NCBI GenBank assembly: GCA_025677815.1
Contig: JAIXMP010000012.1
Location: 806,001 to 870,000, forward strand
Source: Phascolomyces articulosus
Lineage: Eukaryota; Mucoromycota; Mucoromycetes; Mucorales; Lichtheimiaceae
Direction of reading: 5' to 3'
DNA length: 64,000 nt
Under the pieces are notes generated by a model. It was given only the letters and a program-made list of their open reading frames with translations. It had not been told where the DNA came from and did not search any database. A program made the position numbers and the translations under genes. This document shows, in pieces, positions 44,694 to 57,743 of the stretch (its first letter is position 1; every line of letters begins with the position of its first letter).

Positions 44694-46200
44694 TCATGAA
44701 GAACAAGAAGAAGATGCCGGCGAAGATGTAGCTGATAATGATGAAGAATTATTATTATTAGAATTGTTGTTATTATTGTTGATAGGAAGATTGTTGTGAA
44801 TCTTTGCATGTCGTCGTAAATTACTGACTACAGAGAAATGTCGTCCACAACCATCGACTGGGCATTTAAAGGGTTTCTAATAATAGAATAATCAAATTTA
44901 TTTTTTTATTAGCTAACAACAACAATGAAACTTGTTTTTTTAATGTATTCTTTTTTTTTTTTTACCTCGCCAGTATGGCTATACATATGTGTCGTGAGTG
45001 AACTTGGACGAGTAAACTTTTTGAAACATACGGCACATTTATAACGTTTTGGCGTAGAAGATGAGACCTTGGTGTTGAACGTGGCCATCATGTTCTGTGG
45101 CATACCACCATGATCCGAATGGATTGTCGATGTTGGAGAAGACGATCGAGAGGTAGTAGCTGAAGAACGACGTTTATAAGGTTGACAGTGCATAGTGGGT
45201 TGTTGATGATAATAAGATTGAGATTGTTGAACAGGAGAATACATAGCAGGTGATCTCAAACCACCACGCTTGTTGCTCTGAACGACAGGTTCAGTCGTAG
45301 GACCACCAACAAGTCCTATATATATTTACTTTTTTTGTTAGTCCTTTTTTTTTATTGTTTATCATTCATATTAAAAAAAAAAAGTAAAAACTTACCGGGA
45401 TACATGTACGGGTGATAACCATGATGGTTATGATGAGGTTGATGATGATGATAGGGAATCGTTGGGCTTAAGTTTGTTGCTGTTTGTTGTGGTTGAGAAT
45501 GATGAGGATGATGAGACAAAGCAAGAGACATGGGAGCTGTTGTTGTAGATACCGTCATTGGACCAGCCAAGAGTGGTGAACTACCATTGCTTCGACTATA
45601 AACACAAGGATCTACGGGCAAGCCGGATTCAGTATGTGTCGTTGAAGTAAAATCATCAAAACCATGTGTCGTAGCCATCAACTTTTGAGCAGAAGAATCT
45701 TCTAAACAACCCGTCGTTGTTACAGGTGTAACAAAATGATGTTGATCGAAAGTAACAGGACTGTATTGAATAGAAGTGGTAGGACTACTTCCTGACGCAA
45801 GCGTACGAGAAGTAGTGGTAGAAGAAGAAGAAGAGGGTTGTTCTTGAGGAGGCAAAAATGTAGTTGCTGTGGTTGTTGTAGGTGGTGGTGGTGGTGAAGG
45901 CATGAATGCAGTAGAATGAGTCGCGCCAGCCGACGTCATAGTACCATTGGGAGCAAAACCAAAAGATGAAGTTGTATCAAACAAAACAGCAGGACTTTCA
46001 GATGCACTACCAACACTACCCATTGAGGTTGAACTTGTCGAAAAAGAAGCAGCGGCAAGATAAGGACCAAATGGGTGATGATGATGATTTGTTGTAGGTG
46101 GTGGTGGTGGCATGGGTGTTCCTCGCGAAAAACCGTGCGTTGAAGGAACTGCCTGTGAAAAGTTGAGATCCAAGCTCATACCAGGGTAAACTGAAAGCAT
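44694..46200 (-). CDS. C2H2 zinc-finger transcription factor with long low-complexity N-terminus
   Basis: Exons 46200-45396, 45315-44966 and 44876-44694 join in phase, giving 445 aa. Residues 1-350 are Ser/Thr/Pro/His-rich (H-runs, TTTT and PPPP runs), typical of a disordered activation region. Two tandem fingers follow: C362, C365, H378, H382 (YKCAVCFKKFTRPSSLTTHM) and, after a TGEKP-type linker, C390, C395, H408, H412 (FKCPVDGCGRHFSVVSNLRR). The tail is Asn/Ser-rich. It probably binds DNA in the nucleus; targets are unknown. An upstream exon is possible because the start region ATGCTTTCAG|TTTACC also resembles an acceptor; MSLDLNFSQ is an alternative start. Confidence 0.88.
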
Positions 46201-49200
46201 TCAAGCGAAAAAAAAAAAGTTGTGTTGAAAAAAAAAAAAAGTGTGTGTTGGTTGCTGGGGTAAAAAGAAAAAAAGAAACTGAAAACAAGTATACAAATGA
46301 AGATAATATAAAAAAATGAATAATACAAGCAAGCCTGTTAAAACTATTATTTTTTTATGATAAAAACAAAAGGGGGAAGAGATAAACGATAAAAAGGAAG
46401 GGAAAATAACGAATATATAAGCTGGTCTCAACGGCACGCCGTGTACTCAAGAAAAATAAACGATATTTGATAAAATATGAAAACAAAAAGAAAAAAGAGA
46501 AAAAAGAAAAATGCAAATAAAAAAAAGGATCTTACAAAGATCGACTTTTTTTTTCTTAAAGGTTAAAGAAGTAAAGAAAAAGGGAAAAAGAAGAAGAGAA
46601 AAAAAAAAAAAGAAAAGAAAAAAATAACACCAGAAATATTTTTTTTTTATTAACAAGTTTGAACTATTTAAGTCAAGCTTCAAAATATCGAAAAATTACA
46701 ATTCATCGTTCATTCAGGAGGATTGGGGGGATATAAAAAGCTTATATCTGGAAGAGGAGGTACGTGTGTGAGAGAGTTCCACACATAACACACACAGGAG
46801 GTTTACGACACGAGGTTTTCAATATATCGTTTTATTGGGCACACAGCATATTATTATTATACACAAAAGACAACCTTGAATCCAGTTAAGTTGTAACTAT
46901 GTTGCACAGACTTGGTTACACTATTTCCATATGGGATTGAGTCTGTATATATATAAACCATACACTTTCTTCTTCATTATTACAATTATTATTATTATTA
47001 TTATTATTATCCCAACCCCAAACTTATTGATTCGACCGCAATTTTACTATTATATACATCTTTCTTTAGCGCACGGCCTCAATAAAGACATTATTATTAC
47101 CATGGCAAAAATAACAAAAACCTCCCTTCTCACTTACTCCCCCCCCTTCTTCTCTTTTCTTCTCCCCCCACCCAAAACTTTTTTTTACCATAACTTCTTG
47201 GTTGTCATGGCCAAGGAGGGAGAGGAGAAATAGAATGAGTTTATGAATCAACTTTTTTTTTAATTCACCATTCAAAAAGTTTTTACAACAGGTAAATGTC
47301 TACATTTTCAAAAAAAAAAAAAAAAAAAATAAGTTGGTTTTTAAGTTTTTGAGTTTTGTTGTTTGCTGAGTATACATATAAAATATCACACCATTCAACA
47401 TCTCCGTCTTGCTTTTTAGCACCAAAACATAATTGTATATAAATGATATTCAGTAAAAAAAAAGGATTTTCTGAGTTCTACTACTACAAGAACATTTTTT
47501 GAAACCAGGAACAGAAAATGACATTTTCTTTCTACTATTTTGTATATATTTTTTATAACTATAAAACGCTCAAACCAATTCCGACCATATCCGACTTAAT
47601 TAGTTTCTGTCGCCGATGATTCGTTTATTCGTATAGTAATAATAAAATATTCTTCCTCTTCAATCCATATTACATTAGTAGATAGATACGTAGTGTGGGA
47701 CCAAGCACGGCCCTCTTATCGTTTTCGATTTGTGACCCCGAAACACAAAGTATATAAAAATTTTGGGGGGTGGGAGAAAGGTAAGTTCGGAAATTCTAAT
47801 CAAAACAGCACATTCATCCACCCATTCAATGCAAATCTTTTATTACGTATATATATATATTAGTGATAATGATATTGATAATATGTGTATGTCACTTATA
47901 ATGATTAAAATGTATATATTTAATTTTTGAATGATAATGCAAGTTAATTATTATATAAAATGGATGGGGGCCTTATTTACGTACAAAAAAAACGTGGCAA
48001 ACAAAAAGAATATTTACTTATTGACAAGGTTTCCTTTTCTTTCTCTTTTATTATTTGACCTTTTGGTGTAATATTTAAACGGTGTAACTTTTATATTATT
48101 ATACTACTTGATAGTGAGAAAGGCTGTTCCAGTCATCACCGTGCACTGCAACTTAATAAGCCTCCTGCTATTATCATCACTAACCACTAATTCTATAGAA
48201 TATAATAGTAGAGGGAGGGATGCCAAAATAAACGGCTTACGTATTCTGTAAACATGATACTAGAAGATTTCTATACGTGTAACGCAATAAATATTTTTAT
48301 TACTTTAAAACTGGATGAACACGTTTTTAGGTGAACAAGGAAATTCTTCTTTCTGTACCATTTCTGTATTTGCTAGAAAGAAATTACGCCACGTTATCTC
48401 CCATTTTTACCAATAATATAAATACCTATAGAAATCTTGTATTTTTATACTGATCCCTATATAAAAAGGAAAAATGGAATAAACCGGCGGCGTCCCCTCC
48501 GTAAAATACATCAACCAATCTGGTGAATTATCAAAAAGTGAAAGCAAAAAAAAAAAAAAAAAAAAAAAGTAATTTAATTACAAGAAGTACTGTATAATCT
48601 CGTCGTTGAATAAATTGTAATTCTGTTTTGGGAAATAATATATTATGATGCCAAGTTGGATGTAATCTTCTTCTTAATAACATCTTTTTCAAAAACCTTT
48701 TTTTATAGTTACAGATGATGATGAAGAAGAAAAATGGGTATAGATTCATCTCTAATACGTCATCTATACATAATTCATTTCGGTCTATATATCAAGTTAT
48801 TCTTATTATTTGTTGTTTAGGGCACAGCTTAAGATGTATTCCTTAAAAAATAAAAACACCTCGTTTTTTTTCAACGTGTACTTCTCTTGTTCTCATCATG
48901 ATGAATCAAAAAAAAAAAAATTAAGCTATATGTATACTTGTTTAAAAGAAAATAAGTCGCGCGATAAAACATGTGGCTCGTTGAGCAAAAAGTATATATT
49001 TCTATAAAGGGTCATATATTGGATTTAGAGTAGCATGATTAATTAGCATGGATGATCATCATGGCGTTGTTGTTGCACTCTCTATGAACAAAAAAACTTG
49101 TCAGGTGGTACATTCTAGTGAGCTGTCAAACCAATACTCTATTTGATACTGATAATGATGTACAGCGTTAGAAGCTTGGATTGGACATAGAACAATCATA

Positions 49201-51203
49201 CCCAGTGGATGACTGAGCTTCTTATTATAGCTAAAATAAATGAGTCTCCAGAAAACAATGTGTCCGCGAAGAATCATTTTTGCAAACAAGCCACTATTTA
49301 TTCATACTTTTCGTAATGATCGCCCCTTACTTATACTCTTCTCTATCTCTTTTTATGATGTTCCTTAAGTGCATGTCGAAGTTATATTGGTTAGCCAATC
49401 ATGAAAAAAGAGGGATTCAATAACAATCATTACTTCTGAATATAAAAAATAGACATATTACACTTGTATATAACCGATAGATAGTGTAAAAAAAAAGAGC
49501 AATATTCAAAATAAGTACAACAAGATAAATAGTTTAGCACTGTTAATGTTTATCCTAGTGTTGTTTTTTATCCAGCAACAAACAGCATGAAAAATTTTAG
49601 ATATCAATTCATGTTCACACAGCGTGTTTTATGATTCAGAGTAAGCATGTAAATCCTATGAATCCAAACCCTTTTGATCTATCTGTATCCTTATTATCGT
49701 TTATTACCCATAACCAATGGTATTTTTTTAAGTGCTAGTCAGTACTTCTTAGACCAAGTTTCTTAATATACCCGTCGTCGGAAGGTTCTGCTTGTTAAAA
49801 ACCTATATTTGTATATTGAATGAGGTAGCATGTTTTATTATCAAAGAATTTTTAAAAATGAAATAAAGAGAGAAGTCGAGTCCATTTAAGCGACACTGTT
49901 AGCAATGGTGTTCAAGTTCTAGTCATTGTCAATACCACGACATAATGATTTATATTAACCATGGTAGATTATTTCAAATGATTGTTATTGTGATTCAACA
50001 AGTCTAATTTGTTCATAGGGTTCAAGATGGATATAATAATAGAAAGTAAAGTCATTTCAAGAATGAATTATAAAAAAGAGAAAAAAGTTAATTCACTTAT
50101 TATCACCTCAATCAATAATAACACATAGAACCACATGTATGGTTTGGCACCTCCAATAATGACATTGAATATTACTTTTCTCTTTGATGATATGATGTGT
50201 ATAAAATTTGGTTTACTCTCTCTCTCTTATAAATAACATTCTCTTAATGCATCCTACTTTAGTATTTTTTTTTGGTTAATGCAAGAATGTCTTTACCTTT
50301 TGTTTGAATTTTTCAGTAGTCTTATTCCTTTACTACAATTTCTTTATATGGAATGAAAAGCATCCAGACTGATTTTATTTAATAGTCACCGAGAGAAAAT
50401 AAACAACAAACCATTTTATAAAAGATGCAATGGCAGATGGACTATAAAAGAAAGAAGAAAGATGAGTCATGTTTTTCTTTTTTTAATGTGAGTTGGATAA
50501 GTAACAAGTCTGTGCGAAAGTCATATTTGATTCACCTAATGATGAATTGAACTCATTAAAAAGTTATTTATTAGCGAATGTACTATTTATTTCGTCCTCG
50601 TCTATAATAATATTTTATAGGGAACCATTTTTAAAGTGCTTATTATGGTTCGTTCATAAATGTCATAAAAGACAAATAAAAGTTAAAACATGATAATAAA
50701 TCAGTACAGTAAATAGTATCCAAAGAGGTCAAAAATATAAATTCAGTGGCATTATATACTTAAAAAATAGAATGACTTCGTCATCTTACCTAATATGGCG
50801 AAACCGCGTAGTGGTACAAAAAAAATGACAGGCCCTTTTCTCTTCCCCATCAATCTCAAGAATCTTTAGATCACCTTTTAATACAATAAAACATATCGTA
50901 ACTTAACGGTTTCTTGATATATAATAATCTATTGATTTATGATGAACAAGAATAATATATATATTATATGAACAATTATTTGTTCATAAAGTTATTCACT
51001 GAAAACATCATGTTCAAAGGCTTTATTTTTACTTCTCCGCAAATACCATCGGTGTCACATTCACTCGATTTGGTAAAAAATATATTGCGTAATAATTCCT
51101 TTGTATCTTTCTGTCATCATGCCCCATATAAAAAGAATGAATTTCCTCCACAATTTCTGAGTCATCTTAACTTGTACTTTTTTTTTAACGCGTTCACAAA
51201 AAA
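46201..51203. other. Long intergenic region (5 kb), no gene supported
   Basis: Begins with the purine-rich upstream region of the zinc-finger gene (46200-46700) and ends with the MGST3 promoter. It is strongly AT-rich, with A or T runs (47312-47330, 48546-48568), an (ATT)n tract near 46988-47010 and AT repeats near 47848. Only weak coding-like text was seen, for example 49240-49105 on the minus strand (HPLGMIVLCPIQASNAVHHY), without usable splice structure. No tRNA could be recognised. Confidence 0.45.
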
Positions 51204-51303
51204 ATGGGAGAAATTGTTATTTCCAAGGAATACGGATACGTAAGTCACTCGTTCTTTTATGATAAAAAATGGATATGTTAAAACAATCATCATCGTTTAA
51301 TGA

Positions 51304-51339
<36 letters not shown>

Positions 51340-51937
51340 GGTTTATATTATATATAGGTTCTTTCTACTTTTGCTGCTAGTGCTCTTTACCTTTTCAGCT
51401 TGGGTATTACAGTAGGTAAATACCGTAAGGATGCCAAGGTTCCTTATCCTTATGGTAAGTAGTAATAGTAATAGTATATTCTATATTTTTCTTTTTATAA
51501 ACGCATCTAGATTATTATGGAGAATGATGATATTAACATGATATAATAATTAGCTTATGCTGAAAAGACCGAAGCAGAAAAGGATCCCAAGAAGAACTTG
51601 TTCAATTGTGCTCAACGTGTTCACCAGGTAAATAGTCACTCTTTTTTTATAATGAATTTTAGTTTTTTCTTTCTCTCACATCTAATGTACTTTTTATTCA
51701 TTACAGAACAACCTTGAATTGTTCCCCATCTACTCTACCTTTTTATTAATTGGTGGTATCCGATATCCTTTGTATGCAAGCTATGCTGGTATTCTTTACT
51801 TGCTTGGCCGTGTTGTCTATTCTTCTGGTTATCGTACCGGTAATCCCACTAAGAGATTACGTGGTGCCTTTGCTTATTTGGGTCTTCTTTCTCTTATGGG
51901 TATGAGTGGATCTACTCTTTACCACCTTGTGCAATAA
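51204..51937 (+). CDS. MGST3: Microsomal glutathione S-transferase 3 type MAPEG protein
   Basis: Exons 51204-51239, 51358-51454, 51554-51627 and 51707-51937 join in phase, giving 145 aa. The N-terminus MGEIVISKEYGYVLSTFAAS matches the SKEYGF-VLLTG start of the family. The MAPEG signature FNCAQRVHQN is at ~61-70, followed by SSGYRTGNPTKRLRGAF, the GYxTGxPxKRxRG block. Four membrane helices are predicted (about 13-31, 74-92, 95-110, 124-143). The enzyme conjugates or reduces lipid hydroperoxides with glutathione in ER and outer mitochondrial membranes. Intron 1 contains a 32-nt poly(A) run (51307-51338) next to the acceptor, which is notable because acceptors normally favour pyrimidines. Confidence 0.94.
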
Positions 51938-52566
51938 TTTTTTTTTTATTTTTTTGTAATGTAAAATGAATGTTTATCATTGAAATAAGGACAACAAACC
52001 CAAATTTTACCCCCATCAATATCGTCATCTATTATTATCTGTATGTTATCTTGTAATATATATTATTTTACACCATAAATAATAAATATATATATATATA
52101 TATATATCATTAGAGAAATGAAAAATGGCTTGATTGTTCAAAAGAATCATTCACAGCATGGTAAAATACAGGATTACCCTTCGATATAAAATAATGGAAC
52201 CTTGTCCCTGGCTTTGTGTAACAATTACGTGTGAAAAAAAAACGACACCAATTAAATTAAAAAATGAGAGATTTTCATTGTTTGTATGAAATCATCATAA
52301 TGTTTTAACAATGAAAAGTAAAATGTGAATACAGGAGTAGTAACAAAAGCGTATTTATCATGCCAAGTGTTTATTTATCTCTGGAACAAGTGTTGCACCT
52401 GCGGAATAAGAAGGTGGCTCATCTTGATATCTATTTATAGTAATTTTTTACTTACCAAAAGTACTTAAAAAAAACCACTTTTCTCTTTTTCTTCTTTCTT
52501 TTCATTTTTTTTTTAAATATACAAATACCTCATCCTATTTATTATCGTATATACCCCTTTTTATTC
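51938..52566. other. Intergenic region with one exon-like minus-strand segment
   Basis: Carries the MGST3 3' region, an (AT)n tract (52087-52107) and the F-box gene promoter. On the minus strand 52430-52358, after an AAATAG acceptor, reads YQDEPPSYSAGATLVPEINK then HLA and stops. A PPSY motif is present. No upstream exon could be attached, so it is not called as a gene. Confidence 0.4.
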
Positions 52567-54898
52567 ATGTCTATTTTCAAACAAGCACAAAATGCCATTC
52601 TATCTACTTTTTCTACACGACAAGATGCATTATCATCATTTGCCACTTTAAATGAACATATGGACAAAAAAACTCGATATGAAATAGAACAAAAAAAAGC
52701 ACAAGAAAAGATACGACGGTCCCCAAACTCAGGCGAAGGTTATTTTATTTCTGTCCTTCTTTATCATGAACAAAACGATCTTTCATCAGCATTGGATATG
52801 TGTTTAAAAGGACTCGAATGTATATCACCTAAAAAATATCCACATCATTATACCCAATTGCAAAAAGAAAAAGAAATCATTTTGGAAAAACAAGCCCGTT
52901 ATGGTCGAAATGGATTTTTTGATATCTTACCCTATGATGTTGTCTGTGAGATCTTTCAGCATATTCGTTACCGAGATTTATTACATTGCATCGGTGTCTG
53001 TCAAGATTGGTTTGACTTTATTATGAATGAATATCCTTATTTTTGGCATCGACTAATGCCTGAACAAATGTCCAGTGAACATAAATCCTTGACGGATCCT
53101 TTGGTACGACATGAATCGCAAGAGTTTCGTTTGGAATCGGGTGATCCAAATGATCTCAACGTGGTAGAGAATAATTCTGTATTATTACCCATGTTATGGA
53201 ATAGTCATTCGATTCGAAAACTATGTAAGTAGAAAAAAAAAACGGGTTATTATCTTGACGAACTATTTTTTCTTCCTACCACTTCTTTTTTTTTAAAAAA
53301 AAAATACTCATTAAGTAAAAAAAGATTATAGATTTCCAAGACATTGGTCGAGTAAAGATCTATGGAACATTTATGCTGTCATAAGAAGCTTATCATTAAC
53401 TCTAAAACAACTGGATATCATTTGTTGCAAAATTGACCCCGATGACATATTAAGTCATCTCATGGGCGTGTGTTTCTCCAATTTGACCCATGTATCCGTA
53501 ACCCAATCTGAAATGAAAGAGATCGATAATACGAATACTCCTGCTGATCTGACGACATGTTCCAAGAAAAATCGAGTTGTCACTCTAAAATGGATTCCTC
53601 TTGAGATGCTCGGTAAAACAAGAGTTTCTTCAGCGCCCTTTTTTAGTGCTTCCCAATGTTATTATGCAACACTCACGTACCTGAAATTATGCAATTATCA
53701 TGAGTTCATGCAACCCGATCCTCTATTGAATAGTCGATTTGGTAGACTTGCTGGATCCGCAGCAGCAGAATCAAGAGTGCGTTCCATGCTATTTAGTGAT
53801 GTACCCAATCTTATTCATTTGTTTATTGGTTGGGTAGACATTTATAATCATGATCTTGTACCATTTTATCAAGAAACTACTAAATCATGTCCACGTCTTC
53901 GCAATTTGGTGGTGACACATACTGCATCTATGCCTCCTACGATCCAAAGCGATATTGATCCAAGTGAATATGAAAACAGCGATATCATTGCAACAACAAC
54001 AACAACCACCAACAAAGCAACAACAGAAGGACTACGTCGTTTTGTACTTACAGGATGTAATCGATCACGGGAACAAAAAAATGTCATTCCCATCTTTAAA
54101 AAACATCACGCTACGTTTGAACTTTTATATTTGGATTATGATAATTTGGGCGTGGGTCCAATGGCACTGACCAAATTGGCATCTTTGGGTTGCCCACACC
54201 TTCGAGAACTTCGACTTTGCAGTGTATCACGCATGCTTCGCAAACCTTCTCTTGATAAGAACAAAAAATCTGCAACACCAGCCACATCCACTGTACTAGT
54301 GCAATTATTTTCAGTATGTCCCGCTTTACAAGTGATTGAATTAAGCCAAGAATTATTTACCAATAGTGAATTGGCGTTGGAAATCAATGCTGAAGTTCTA
54401 GAAACTATTGCTCAAAAGTGCTCTCAGCTTTTGTATTTTTCTTATCATTCCGAGTCACCCAGACTTCATATTGGTGGAGGGGGGTACGCATGTAAAAATT
54501 TCCTTTGTTTTACGGATAACCATAATAATATTGGCAATGATAACACAACCACCAACGCAACAGAACAAGGAGGAAAGAATGGGTCCGTTCATAAAAAACA
54601 AAAGCAAAGATCATCATTATTACAGTCATCAAAACAAGAACAACATGTTAATAGCAGACTTGAATGCCTTAAAGTACCACATATGGATCATGAAACAGCT
54701 CTTACGTTGGTCGAGAATCTAGGGTCATTGAAACATTTCGAAATCTTTAAATGGTATTATTATCATCCCAAGGATACTACTACTACTACTACTGCTACTA
54801 CTACTACGAGTACTAGACGTGAAAATAATAGTGGTATTTTGATGGAGCCTGTAAAAGAAATTCTTGAAAGTCGAGGTGGATCTTTGGTGCTTGGATAA
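52567..54898 (+). CDS. F-box protein with leucine-rich-repeat-like C-terminal half
   Basis: Exons 52567-53224 and 53325-54898 join in phase, giving 743 aa. The acceptor AAAAAAG|ATTATAG is chosen because the nearby TATAG site breaks the frame. Residues ~40-110 are helical and Lys/Glu-rich with a TPR-like look. An F-box spans ~115-162 (FFDILPYDVVCEIFQHIRYR ... VCQDWFDFI). The rest contains spaced L-x-x-L-x-L patterns (LTYLKLCNYHEF, LRELRLCSVSRM, LQVIELSQELF, LECLKVPHMD) typical of irregular fungal LRRs, plus Thr/Asn runs. F-box proteins link substrates to SCF ubiquitin ligases through Skp1; substrate unknown. No defects are visible. Confidence 0.87.
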
Positions 54899-57743
54899 TT
54901 TATTTATTTTTCCTAGTATGCAAAATAGACATGAAAGAAAAGATGTAATATAATAAAAGGATATTATCGGAACAAAGATTTGATTTTCTACCAATTGGTG
55001 CATTAGGCAATCGATGGATAGGAGTGATGATGATGGTAGTGATGTGATAGCAGCAATAATCTAGTAGTAGAATGACATAAAAGAAGGGGAAGTTTTTCCA
55101 AGGAACCAAATTATATTGTGAAACTCCAATAGCCATTCCAATTAATAAATATAACATAATCACAAAAAAAAAATGAACATGCCTTTTACTTAATTTCTCC
55201 TATCATGTTACATTACGTTATTGTTGAAATACTTGTTTTTTATAAAACCAATAAAAAGGCATTTTTCTTTTTGCATTTTTCAGGCTTTATTGGATACTAA
55301 TATTATTGGGAAGAATTATCAGAATATTGAATGGATGTGCTCAATAGATAAGTTCCTTTTTACATATAATGGTGTTATTATACCATCATCCGATACATCA
55401 CATCTTAAGTCGTCAGTTTGAAATGACAGAAAATCATAAACCTTGTGATACCATTTCAGCAGTGTCCCCGCCCAGAAAAAAAAAGGATACGTATCAAAAT
55501 AACGTATATAACACTGCCAAACAAAGCTCCACTGGTTATATCCATTTCGAACTCATGTATGGGAGAAAAGAATCTATATCTTTACCAAACAAACTGTGTA
55601 CGCACGTAAAAAAAAGAACATACGAAGCTAAATTGTAAATTAATATGGTGGATAACATTATCTCATTCTTGTAAAAAAAAAAAAAGAACCTCTATATGTA
55701 CAAAACAAACTTGCAAATATAATTTCACACTATCCAATTCCCCAAACGGTGTGTGGTGAGATCAAGATTGTCATTAAAGGCTACAGCGTTGACATAGTCA
55801 AAGTCGAAGTTCCTCCTTATGTACAAGTAAATGACTTAATTTATTGATGTATGTAATTCCCCTTCATAATATTTTCAAGGAGTGATTCAATAATATCATG
55901 CTTATTCTAAGGCACAGGTCAATTTAGTCATAAATTTTAACTCTCATACTTCATTGAAAATATATACATTGAAGCTATATTTCCTTTTTAGACCTGAAAT
56001 AATGATTTAGAATTACACATGCTCCCTCCTACCCATTTTTCATCTTTCCATTGCTCTTTTTTTAAAGAAAAAATGGGTCACAGCCAGCATATGTACTTTT
56101 AAGTAGGAATTGATAGGCTTACGTAGTGGATTGACAAGAGATTTATCGACTATCAATCCAACCATGGCTAACATATGCAAATTGTTGAATTGTTGCCTTT
56201 TAATTGATATCCAGTTATTTTCCATGGAGCTATATTTCCAGCTGTATCAATATTTATAACATAAAAGCTCTCAATTGATGATAAAATAGAATTTATTATG
56301 ACTATCCTTTTTCCAATACTTTTCTTTGTCATGAAGGTGTGTTTCGGTATTTGGTGAGTTCATCTAAATGTGCATATATAGGAGTTAATCCTCCTTCTCT
56401 AAAACATAACGCAGCATCTAAATGATGCAATCCAATCTGGTTTTAACTTTGATAAAAAAAAATAACTTCTATGATCCTCTACTATGGAAATAAGCGTTTT
56501 ACTCAGACATCTGAGAGTGTTACGTATATTATATGCATAAAAGTATTTTTTTTCTCCATCCAATTATTACGATTTTATTCAGTGTTGTATTTCTCTATGA
56601 GAATTATTCTGTGAATCCTGTTCCTTTAGAATAATGACACTATAGATGATGTAGGTGTTGAATAGACTATTTGCCTTGGAATGACCTATCAAGATTACAC
56701 GGAGCAATTTTTCAGTAGTATAAAAACGTTCTTGAATCTGCATTCATCCCATCATGTCGCAAAAATAAAATGAAGGGATCATCATATTATCCATAATAGA
56801 TATATATCCTCAAAGAAAAAAAAAGCGTAATTATAATTAACACAGTGTGATTGTAAAATATTTACTCTGTCAATATGCATCCACTAGTAGTACATATTTA
56901 TTGTAAGAATAAGAAATTAGTAAGGAACACTACGTAGAAAATCAATAATAACCTCGTAGTATATAGTAGTTATTAATAAACCACTGATGTATCTTCTTCA
57001 CACAGGGGTACATCATGTATATAGACGGACAACACAACGTATAATAACTTCTACTCATAAAACATTTACGAGATATTCAAATTATCATCAGGGTTACAAT
57101 ATGGTCATTTATTTCTTGTGGATGGGTCGAGTTGTTTCGAGTGTTCTTTAAACAATCAACAAGTGGTACTGAAATGTAAGTTACCTTGCATAAATATTTA
57201 TAATGAGAAGGATCAACAAAATCGATGATCATCAGATGAGTTTTTATTTTGTTTATTCTATTATACACTTACCCTTATAAATTTATAAGCATCTAGCTAT
57301 TATATATTTATCTGGGGTTCTATTTTTTTTACGGCTTAAGCATCGTTCATTATACTAAACAAGACAAAGTCATGCGTTTTTTAAATATAATAAACAAAAA
57401 CAAAGAAATACATCTACCTCTATTTATCATTGTAATCAATATCATCTGTGCATTTGTTTACGTATTAAAAAAAGATGTATTTGGTGATTTTTTTTTTTGG
57501 AGTGTAAAAAGATTAAAAAATTAATAATCATAACAAACAATAAATAAAAAAAAAAGTAGAATAATAAAGTAGTAGTAAATAGTAGTAATAGTGGTAAGAG
57601 TTATAATAGTAGTGGTATCTAAGAAAAAAAGTTCTTTTTTTTTTACAATCTAATCCAAGTATCGCTCTATTTTTGTTGTTCATCGTATGAATCATTCTGG
57701 AAGAGTCATTGATTAACAACATAAAATTAGAGTTGGTCATTTT
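54899..57743. other. Intergenic region with decayed ankyrin-like or similar minus-strand segments
   Basis: No complete gene could be built. Coding-like minus-strand pieces are: 57262-57209 (LMIIDFVDPSHYKYLCK) ending at a GTAACT site, 57174-57085 (VDCLKNTRNNSTHPQEINDH), 56443-56345 (GLHHLDAALCFREGGLTPIY, ankyrin-like), 56222-56110 (QQFNNLHMLAMVGLIVDKSL) and 55828-55725 (FDFDYVNAVAFNDNLDLTTH then RLGNW, stop 55725). They are in one orientation and spread over 1.5 kb, so they may be exons of one gene that is broken or that I cannot phase. The family is not identified. Confidence 0.35.

Noticed and set aside
46016..46683. Phe-rich minus-strand frames upstream of the zinc-finger gene
   Set aside because: They arise from long A/T homopolymer runs and overlap the real exon in another frame.
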